Assembly (NCBI GenBank): GCA_027306955.1
Contig: DAHUXX010000110.1
Coordinates: forward strand, 1-9,103
Source of the DNA: Acetobacteraceae bacterium
GTDB taxonomy: Bacteria; Pseudomonadota; Alphaproteobacteria; Acetobacterales; Acetobacteraceae
Direction of reading: 5' to 3'
Length of the DNA stretch: 9,103 nucleotides
Below the pieces are notes generated by a model that searched no databases, was not told where the DNA came from, and saw nothing but the letters and a program-made list of their open reading frames with translations. The position numbers and the translations under genes were made by a program. Below, piece by piece: positions 1-5,297 of the stretch. Numbering within the stretch: the stretch's first letter is position 1; each line of letters begins with the position of its first letter.

Positions 1-16
1 GCCCCCGGCGCCCGCG

Positions 17-1051
17 ATGGGGGTGTTCGCGCGGTTCCTGACGCTGTGGGTCGCGCTCTGCATCATCGCCGGAATCGCGCTCGGCGAAGCGGTGCCGGGC
101 GTGTTCCATGCGCTCGGCGCGGCGACGGTGGCGCAGGTCAACCTGCCGGTGGCGCTGCTGGTGTGGCTGATGATCGTGCCGATGCTGCTGAAGATCGACC
201 TGGATGCGCTGGGGCAGGTGGGCCGCCACTGGCGCGGCATCGCGGCGACGGTCGGCGTCAACTGGCTGGTCAAGCCGTTCTCCATGGCCCTCCTCGGCTG
301 GCTCCTCATCGGCCACCTGTTCCGCCCGCTGCTGCCCGCCTCCCAGATCGACTCCTACATCGCCGGCCTCATCCTCCTCGGCGCCGCGCCCTGCACCGCA
401 ATGGTCTTCGTCTGGTCCAACCTCGTCGACGGCGAGCCGCACTTCACGCTCTCCCAAGTCGCCCTCAACGACACCATCATGGTGTTCGCCTTCGCCCCCA
501 TCGTGGCCCTCCTCCTCGGCCTGTCCGCCATCACCGTGCCGTGGAACACGCTCGCTCTCTCCGTCGTGCTCTACATCGTGGTGCCCGTGATCGCCGCCCA
601 GCTCTGGCGCCGCGCCCTCCTGCGCGCCGGCGGCCAGCCCGCGCTCGAACGCACTCTGCGCACGCTCGCCCCGCTCTCGCTCACGGCACTGCTCGCCACC
701 CTCGTGGTGCTGTTCGGCCTGCAGGGCCAGCAGATCGCGCGCGAGCCCCTGGTCATTGTGCTGCTCGCCGTCCCCATCCTGATCCAGGTCTACTTCAACG
801 CCGGCCTCGCCTACTGGCTCAACCGCCGCCTCGGCGTCGCCTGGTGCGTCGCCGGCCCCTCGGCGCTCATCGGCGCCAGCAACTTCTTCGAGCTCGCCGT
901 CGCCACCGCCATCGCCCTGTTCGGCTTCCAGTCCGGCGCGGCCCTCGCCACCGTCGTCGGCGTCCTGGTCGAGGTGCCGGTCATGCTCTCCGTGGTCCAG
1001 ATCGTCCGCCGCACCCGCCCCTGGTACGAGCGCGGCTGCCCGACCGGCTAG
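17..1051 (+). CDS. acr3: ACR3-family arsenite efflux permease (5' end possibly outside the window)
   Basis: Inner-membrane carrier that exports arsenite (and in some members antimonite) using the proton motive force. The 344 residues give about ten hydrophobic segments, usual for ACR3 (Bile acid:Na+ symporter superfamily). Family signatures are visible: the N-terminal TLWVALCIIAG; GAAPCTAMVFVWS with the thiolate Cys126 that is essential in characterised ACR3 proteins; ALNDTIMVF; GASNFFELAVA; and VGVLVEVPVML with the conserved Glu319. The ATG at 17 has no visible Shine-Dalgarno, and the frame stays open to the left edge (Pro-Pro-Ala-Pro-Ala before Met), so the true start may lie upstream. Other ars genes, if present, would also be to the left. 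Its stop is 10 bp from the stop of the convergent hydrolase gene. Codon choice changes sharply near codon 90 (see findings). The family assignment is secure; the substrate is inferred from the family. Confidence 0.93.
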   Translation: MGVFARFLTLWVALCIIAGIALGEAVPGVFHALGAATVAQVNLPVALLVWLMIVPMLLKIDLDALGQVGRHWRGIAATVGVNWLVKPFSMALLGWLLIGHLFRPLLPASQIDSYIAGLILLGAAPCTAMVFVWSNLVDGEPHFTLSQVALNDTIMVFAFAPIVALLLGLSAITVPWNTLALSVVLYIVVPVIAAQLWRRALLRAGGQPALERTLRTLAPLSLTALLATLVVLFGLQGQQIAREPLVIVLLAVPILIQVYFNAGLAYWLNRRLGVAWCVAGPSALIGASNFFELAVATAIALFGFQSGAALATVVGVLVEVPVMLSVVQIVRRTRPWYERGCPTG

Positions 1052-1061
1052 ACCGCGTCCC

Positions 1062-1757
1062 TCACCGCAACGCCGCCAGCATCTCCACCGCCCGCCGCAT
1101 GGAATAATCCCGCGCCGCCTGGTCGAACGCCTCGGGGTGGCCGCGCATCATGTAGCCATGCTTCACGCCGGGAAAAATCGTGACCTCGACATTGCCCATC
1201 CGCCCCGGCACCGCCCGATACGCATCGAGCACCTCGGCCGGCGCCACATGGTCCCGGTCGCCCCAGATCACGCACACCGGCCGCGAAACCCCCTCGAGCT
1301 CGCCGATAGAGTCCAGCATCCGCGTCCCGTGGCACGAAACCCCGGCATCGAACCCAAGCCGTTTCGGTCCCAGAATGGCATAGGGTCCGCCATGGCAGAA
1401 CCCCATCGCCAGCGCCCGCCCGTTCGCCCGCCCCATCGCGCGCACCGCCGCCAGCGTGTCCGCCATGTCCGCCTCGCCGGCGCGGATCCGCTCCGCCCGC
1501 GGCTGGGACCGTTCCCCCGCCCGCTTGTCGTCGCCCGGCAGCGGCCCCGGCAGCGTGCGCCAGAACAGGTCAGGCGCCGCCGCGATGAACCCGCGCGACG
1601 CAAACTCATCCGCGATCGCAACGATATCCGCATCCACCCCATGGATCGCCGAGGCCAGCACCACGGCGGGCGCTCTCGCCTCGCCCGCCGGCACGGCCAC
1701 GTAGCAATCGAACGCCCCGCCCTCGCGCGACGCGATCCTGATCGTCTCGCCCGCCAT
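1062..1757 (-). CDS. Dienelactone hydrolase family protein (alpha/beta hydrolase)
   Basis: Probable cytosolic alpha/beta hydrolase of the dienelactone hydrolase (DLH) family, 231 aa, close to the usual 230-240. The nucleophile elbow is GFCHGG with Cys121; the acid is Asp169 in WGDRDHVAP and the base His200 in VKHGYM. This spacing equals that of the classic Cys123/Asp171/His202 triad of chlorocatechol-pathway DLH. The Glu that normally precedes the IFG strand end (QEIFGVN in DLH) is missing: here the stretch reads SAIHGVD. Classical dienelactone activity is therefore doubtful, and the real substrate is unknown. I chose the ATG at 1757 because GGAGGGG lies 6 nt upstream (1764-1770); an in-frame TTG nine codons earlier is less likely. 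It lies 84 bp downstream of the TauE/SafE gene on the same strand and is convergent with the ACR3 gene. No chlorocatechol-pathway genes are in view. Confidence 0.88.
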   Translation of the reverse strand: MAGETIRIASREGGAFDCYVAVPAGEARAPAVVLASAIHGVDADIVAIADEFASRGFIAAAPDLFWRTLPGPLPGDDKRAGERSQPRAERIRAGEADMADTLAAVRAMGRANGRALAMGFCHGGPYAILGPKRLGFDAGVSCHGTRMLDSIGELEGVSRPVCVIWGDRDHVAPAEVLDAYRAVPGRMGNVEVTIFPGVKHGYMMRGHPEAFDQAARDYSMRRAVEMLAALR

Positions 1758-1813
1758 CGCCGCCCCCTCCGTCACGCCCCGCAAAGCGTGGGGCAGGGCC
1801 GATCACAGCGCAA

Positions 1814-1830
1814 TTCCGCCACCGGCGGAA
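1814..1830 (-). terminator. Hairpin between tauE/safE-like gene and hydrolase gene
   Basis: TTCCGCC-ACC-GGCGGAA is a perfect 7-bp stem with a 3-nt loop, starting 11 nt after the stop codon of the TauE/SafE gene on the minus strand. No U-tract follows, so it is not a textbook intrinsic terminator. It could be an attenuating or 3'-end-protecting structure between two same-strand genes. The structure is seen directly; the role is inferred. Confidence 0.4.
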
Positions 1831-1841
1831 GCAGCCGCCCG

Positions 1842-2579
1842 CTACGCGGCGGCACCCAGCAGCAGCGCGCCGGAAAGCATCAGCAGCAGCAGGATCGCGG
1901 TGCGGAACCCGCGCTCGCCCACCCGGTACCACGCGCGCACGCCGAGCCAGGTGCCGAAGAACACCGCCGGCAACGCCACGACGGAGGCGCGCAGCACCGG
2001 CCCGGTCAGCATCCCGCTCCACACATGCGTTGCCAGCGCCAGCGCGCCGATGGTGAGGTTGAAGCTCTGGAACACGGTGCGGCTCTCGAGCTTGTTCCAG
2101 TCCCGCAGCGTCGCCCACAGCGTCGGCAGCGCGCCCGACAGCCCGATCAGCCCGCCCAGCACGCCCCCCGCGAACCCCACGGCGCTGTCCGCCGCCCGCC
2201 CGCCCCATTCCACGCCCGCGCGCGGGCGCCGCAGCAGCAGGAACGAGGAATACCCCACCAGCAGCACCCCCACGCCGAGCCGCACCCACACGGGGTCGAG
2301 ATGCGCCAGCAGCCACGCCCCCACCGGCACGCCCAGGATCCCCGGCAGCACGAAGGGCAGCACCCGCCGCGCCTCGATCGCATGGAACACCGCCGGCATC
2401 GAGGATGCCTGCGACGCGACGGAGCAGATCAGCACCAGCATCGCCACCACCCCTGGCGGCATGATCTGCAGCCACACGCCGATCGCCGTCAGCGCCGTCC
2501 CGAACCCGGTGAAGCCGGAAACGAACCCGCCCGCCATGGCGCCGGCCGCGATGCCGGCAAGAACCGCGATATGGCTCAC
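1842..2579 (-). CDS. TauE/SafE family membrane permease (sulfite/organosulfur exporter-like)
   Basis: Polytopic inner-membrane protein of the TauE/SafE family (DUF81 superfamily), whose studied members move sulfite, sulfoacetate or other small organic anions. The 245-aa product has seven or eight hydrophobic segments and the internal duplication typical of the family: an N-terminal half with GGFVSGFTGFGTALTAIG and a C-terminal half with GGVLGGLIGLSGALPTLW followed by RTVFQSFNL. I chose the GTG at 2579 because the family motif begins about 15 residues later. The frame is open further upstream, but that stretch reads as Arg/Gly-rich, repeat-derived protein, which looks non-coding. No convincing Shine-Dalgarno is visible before the GTG. 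It is divergent from the WYL regulator, which might control it, and precedes the hydrolase gene on the same strand. The substrate cannot be told from sequence. Confidence 0.88.
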   Translation of the reverse strand: MSHIAVLAGIAAGAMAGGFVSGFTGFGTALTAIGVWLQIMPPGVVAMLVLICSVASQASSMPAVFHAIEARRVLPFVLPGILGVPVGAWLLAHLDPVWVRLGVGVLLVGYSSFLLLRRPRAGVEWGGRAADSAVGFAGGVLGGLIGLSGALPTLWATLRDWNKLESRTVFQSFNLTIGALALATHVWSGMLTGPVLRASVVALPAVFFGTWLGVRAWYRVGERGFRTAILLLLMLSGALLLGAAA

Positions 2580-2682
2580 GCGCCCGCACCGCGCGAGAGG
2601 CGCCACGCGAAGGAAAACCTGGACATGGAATGAACCGCGTCGTTTCTGTGCCCCGGACCATCCCCCGCCGCCCTCCGCGCCG

Positions 2683-2755
2683 CAAGCCATCGCCCCGCCC
2701 TCAAGCCAGCGCCTGCACACAAGCCAGCGCCTGCCCTCAAGCCAGCGCCTGCCCT
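2683..2755. repeat. 18-bp tandem repeat in the divergent promoter region
   Basis: Three contiguous 18-bp units of the form CAAGCCAGCGCCTGCCCT occupy 2702-2719, 2720-2737 and 2738-2755. Units two and three are identical and unit one differs only at its end (CACA in place of CCCT). A degenerate fourth copy with one extra base precedes them at 2683-2701. Each full unit carries a short CAG-CGC-CTG dyad. The array ends 20 bp before the WYL regulator start and lies in the 196-bp region separating it from the divergent TauE/SafE gene. It could be a set of operator sites or simply a slippage-prone tandem repeat. Confidence 0.85.
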
Positions 2756-2775
2756 GTCGTGCATAGTGGCGGCGC

Positions 2776-3474
2776 ATGTCCCGCGCCACGCGCCTCTTCG
2801 ACCTGCTGCAGCTCCTGCGCCGCCACCGCCGCCCGGTGAGCGGCACGGCGCTCGCCGGCGAGCTCGGCGTCTCGCTGCGCACCCTCTACCGCGACATCGC
2901 GTCGCTGCAGGCGCTCGGCGCCGGGATCGAGGGCGAGCCCGGGGTCGGCTACGTGCTGCGCCCGGGCTTCCTGCTGCCGCCCCTGATGTTCTCGGGCGAG
3001 GAGATCGAGGCGCTGGCGCTCGGCCTGCGCTGGATCTCGCGCCAGACGGACCCGGCCCTCGACCAGGCCGCGCGCCAGGCGCTCGCCAAGATCGCCGCCG
3101 TGCTGCCCGCGGAGCTGCGCGAGAAGCTCGATGACGAAGCGCTCCTCGTCGTGCCCCGGCGCACCCCGCCGCCCGCGGTCGATCTCGCCCTGCTGCGCCA
3201 GGCACTCGCCGAGGAGCGCAAGCTCGCCATCGTCTACGCCGACGCCAACGGTGCCACATCGCAACGTATCGTCTGGCCCGTGGCACTCGGCTTCTTCGAG
3301 ACCACCCGCATCCTCGCCGCCTGGTGCGAGATGCGCGAGGGCTTCCGCCACTTCCGCACCGACCGCCTGCTCGCCGCCAACCTGCTCGCCGCCCGCCCGC
3401 CCAGGCGCCGCGCCGCGCTGATGAAAGCCTGGCGGCAGACGCTGCTGACGGAATCTGACAGGGGTGCGCGTTAG
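2776..3474 (+). CDS. HTH/WYL-domain transcriptional regulator (YafY/DeoR-like)
   Basis: DNA-binding regulator, 232 aa. Residues 1-60 form a winged helix-turn-helix: TRLFDLLQLLRR, then the HTH around VSGTALAGELGVSLRTLYRD (21-40), then the wing ending GVGYVLRPGF. A linker with the family sequence PPLMFSGEEIEALALGLRW follows. A WYL-type ligand-sensing domain occupies about 135-205 (ERKLAIVYAD, then WPVALGFFETTRILAAWCEMR and FRTDRL). The C-terminus is short, without the extended WCX region of larger WYL proteins. The ATG at 2776 has only a weak GTGGCGG ribosome site. The 18-bp repeats lie directly upstream, and the GST gene starts 32 bp downstream. Pairing with a GST-like gene suggests control of that gene; the divergent TauE/SafE gene is another possible target. 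The effector is unknown. Confidence 0.92.
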   Translation: MSRATRLFDLLQLLRRHRRPVSGTALAGELGVSLRTLYRDIASLQALGAGIEGEPGVGYVLRPGFLLPPLMFSGEEIEALALGLRWISRQTDPALDQAARQALAKIAAVLPAELREKLDDEALLVVPRRTPPPAVDLALLRQALAEERKLAIVYADANGATSQRIVWPVALGFFETTRILAAWCEMREGFRHFRTDRLLAANLLAARPPRRRAALMKAWRQTLLTESDRGAR

Positions 3475-3493
3475 ACACCCACCCACGCAACAC

Positions 3494-3499
3494 GAGGGA
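3494..3499 (+). promoter_or_regulatory. Ribosome binding site of the GST gene
   Basis: GAGGGA, 7 nt before the ATG at 3507. It is a clear Shine-Dalgarno element that fixes this start, within the 32-bp gap after the WYL regulator. Confidence 0.6.
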
Positions 3500-3506
3500 C
3501 CACACC

Positions 3507-4124
3507 ATGGACAGCGAACTCGTCTTCCACACCAACCCGCGCTCGCGCGGCGCCGTCGTGCAATGGGCGCTGGAGGAGATCGGCTGCCCCTACCGCACCG
3601 AGATCCTCGACTACGCCACCACCATGAAATCGCCCGCCTACCTCGCCATCAACCCGATGGGCAAGGTGCCTGCCATCCGCCACGGCAATCAGATCGTGAC
3701 GGAAGCCGCCGCCATCTGCGCCTACCTCGCGGGGGCCTTTCCGCAGGCCAATCTGCTGCCCCGGCCCGGCCACGAGGGCGCCTATTTCCGCTGGCTCTTC
3801 TTCGCCGCCGCCTGCGCCGAGCCCGCGATGATGAACCGCGCCGCCGGCTGGGACCCCGCCACGCCGGAACTGCAAGGCCGTTTCGGCTATGGCTCCTACG
3901 CCCGCGCCTTCGACAACCTCGCCGCCTGGCTGCGGGGCAGGGAATACGTCGCCGGCCCCGCCTTCAGCGCCGCGGACATCTATGTCTGCTCGCTGCTCGG
4001 CTTCGGTATGGCCTTCGGGATGGTCGACAAGCGCCCGGAGTTCGAGGCCTACGTCGCCCTCCACGAACCCCGCCCCGCCCATCGTCGCGCCCGCGAGATC
4101 ACGCAGCGCCAGGCGGCGGCATAG
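3507..4124 (+). CDS. Glutathione S-transferase family protein
   Basis: Soluble GST-fold protein, 205 aa, the normal length. The N-terminal thioredoxin-like domain (about 1-80) contains NPRSRGAVVQWALEE, with Ser13 or Arg12 near the usual catalytic position, and INPMGKVPAI with the cis-proline Pro55 that contacts glutathione. TEAAAIC (65-71) stands where the glutathione gamma-glutamyl-binding ESxAI motif is usual. The all-helical C-terminal domain (about 88-200) carries the N-capping box FSAADIYV (153-160). The fold is secure; the electrophile conjugated or other activity is unknown. It follows the WYL regulator by 32 bp, probably as one transcript. Its stop lies 21 bp from the stop of convergent rodA. 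Confidence 0.92.
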   Translation: MDSELVFHTNPRSRGAVVQWALEEIGCPYRTEILDYATTMKSPAYLAINPMGKVPAIRHGNQIVTEAAAICAYLAGAFPQANLLPRPGHEGAYFRWLFFAAACAEPAMMNRAAGWDPATPELQGRFGYGSYARAFDNLAAWLRGREYVAGPAFSAADIYVCSLLGFGMAFGMVDKRPEFEAYVALHEPRPAHRRAREITQRQAAA

Positions 4125-4125
4125 C

Positions 4126-4145
4126 CCCCTCGTGGCCGGCCGGGG
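4126..4145. terminator. Possible bidirectional terminator hairpin between GST gene and rodA
   Basis: The 21-bp gap between the two convergent stop codons is almost filled by a CCCC...GGGG inverted repeat enclosing the palindrome GGCCGGCC (4134-4141). It is symmetric, so it could fold in transcripts from either side. It lacks T-tracts, so a role in termination is inferred from position and symmetry only. Confidence 0.35.
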
Positions 4146-5297
4146 TCAGGTGGCCTCGGCCGCGTCGTCGAACTCCACGTCGCGGTGCACGTGCACCGAC
4201 ATCAGGACGCCGCAGCCGATCATCACCATCAGCATCGCCGAGCCGCCGTGGGAGACCAGCGGCAACGGCACCCCGCCCACCGGGATCAGCCCCATCACCA
4301 TCGCCAGGTTCACGAACACGTAGCAGAAGAAATTCATCGTGAGCCCCAGCGCCACCAGCCGCCCGAACTGGTGGCGACATCGCAGCGCCACCACCAGCCC
4401 CGCGAAGGTGATCAGCATCAGGAGCCCCAGCACCGCGTAGCTGCCCACGAGGCCGAACTGCTCGGCGAGGATGGTGAAGATGAAATCCGTCTGCTTCTCC
4501 GGCAGGAAATTGAGCTGCCCCTGCGTCCCCTGCAGGAACCCCTTGCCCCACACGCCGCCGGAGCCGAGCGCGATCTTCGACTGGATGATGTTGTAGCCGG
4601 CGCCCAGCGGGTCGCGCGACGGATGCAGGAAGATCATGATCCGCGACTTCTGGTAGCCATGCAGGTGCTGGTAGACGAGCGGCGCCGCCACCGCGAGCGC
4701 GCCCGCCAGCAGCGCCACCTTCCACCAGCGCAGCCCGGCGCCGAGGAACACCACGCCGCCGATCGCCGCAACGATCACCGCGGTGCCGAGGTTGGGCTCC
4801 TTCAGGATCAGCCCCACCGGCAGCAGCACCGCCAGCAGCGGCGGGATCAGGAACACCGGGTTGCCCATCCGCTCCCACGACGCGCGACGGAACCAGGCCG
4901 CCAGCGCCAGCACCAGCACGATCTTCATCATCTCCGATGGCTGCCACTGGAACGACCCGAGTGCCAGCCACCGCCGCGCGCCATTGCCGACATTGCCGAA
5001 CTTCAGCACCGCCGCCAGCAGCACCACCCCCATCGCGTAGCCGAGCCAGGCCATCCGCGCGATGAAGCGGATATCGATCATCGCCACGCCGAGCATCAGC
5101 AGCAGCGCGAAGCCGAAGCGCAGCACGTGCGGCCCCGCATAGGGCGAGACCGAACCGCCGGAGGCGGAATACTGCGCCACGTACCCCACGCCCGCGAGCA
5201 GGCAGAGCAGCAGCACATAGAGCCAGCTCACCCGCCACAGCTTCGCCCCGAGTCCCGCCGCCTCCGGCCGCAGCAGCCGCTTCTCGAACAGGCTCAT
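4146..5297 (-). CDS. rodA: Rod shape-determining protein RodA (SEDS peptidoglycan glycosyltransferase)
   Basis: Multi-pass inner-membrane SEDS enzyme that polymerises lipid II into glycan strands during elongation, working with PBP2. The 383 residues match the usual 370-400 with about ten membrane segments. Visible motifs: NGARRWLALGSFQWQPSEMMK (Glu122 and Lys125 in the conserved SExxK); SRDPLGAGYNIIQSKIALGSGG; the catalytic loop LPEKQTDFIFTILAEQFG with Asp271 matching the essential SEDS aspartate; and GLIPVGGVPLPLVSHGGSA. The common PDLGTA motif reads PNLGTA here (Asn169). The start at 5297 has AGGA 7 nt upstream, inside mrdA, and the two genes overlap by 4 bp (ATGA), indicating translational coupling. 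It is the last gene of the mreC-mreD-mrdA-rodA cluster. Confidence 0.96.
   Translation of the reverse strand: MSLFEKRLLRPEAAGLGAKLWRVSWLYVLLLCLLAGVGYVAQYSASGGSVSPYAGPHVLRFGFALLLMLGVAMIDIRFIARMAWLGYAMGVVLLAAVLKFGNVGNGARRWLALGSFQWQPSEMMKIVLVLALAAWFRRASWERMGNPVFLIPPLLAVLLPVGLILKEPNLGTAVIVAAIGGVVFLGAGLRWWKVALLAGALAVAAPLVYQHLHGYQKSRIMIFLHPSRDPLGAGYNIIQSKIALGSGGVWGKGFLQGTQGQLNFLPEKQTDFIFTILAEQFGLVGSYAVLGLLMLITFAGLVVALRCRHQFGRLVALGLTMNFFCYVFVNLAMVMGLIPVGGVPLPLVSHGGSAMLMVMIGCGVLMSVHVHRDVEFDDAAEAT

Noticed and set aside
1771..1796. CCCCGC-AAA-GCGTGGGG imperfect hairpin before the hydrolase start
   Set aside because: The stem needs a two-base bulge and has no terminator or riboswitch features; too weak to list.
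1137..2633. 498-codon plus-strand open frame over the hydrolase and TauE/SafE genes
   Set aside because: Arg/His/Gln/Pro-rich shadow; the minus-strand proteins show clear family motifs.
2580..2882. N-terminal extension of the TauE/SafE protein to 346 aa
   Set aside because: The extension is Arg/Gly-rich, translates the DNA repeat and overlaps the divergent WYL gene start; family proteins start near the GTG at 2579.
2576..3535. 319-codon minus-strand open frame across the 18-bp repeats and WYL gene
   Set aside because: Arg/Ala/Gly-rich, antisense to the WYL regulator; its apparent AGAGLRAG repeats are just the translated DNA repeat.
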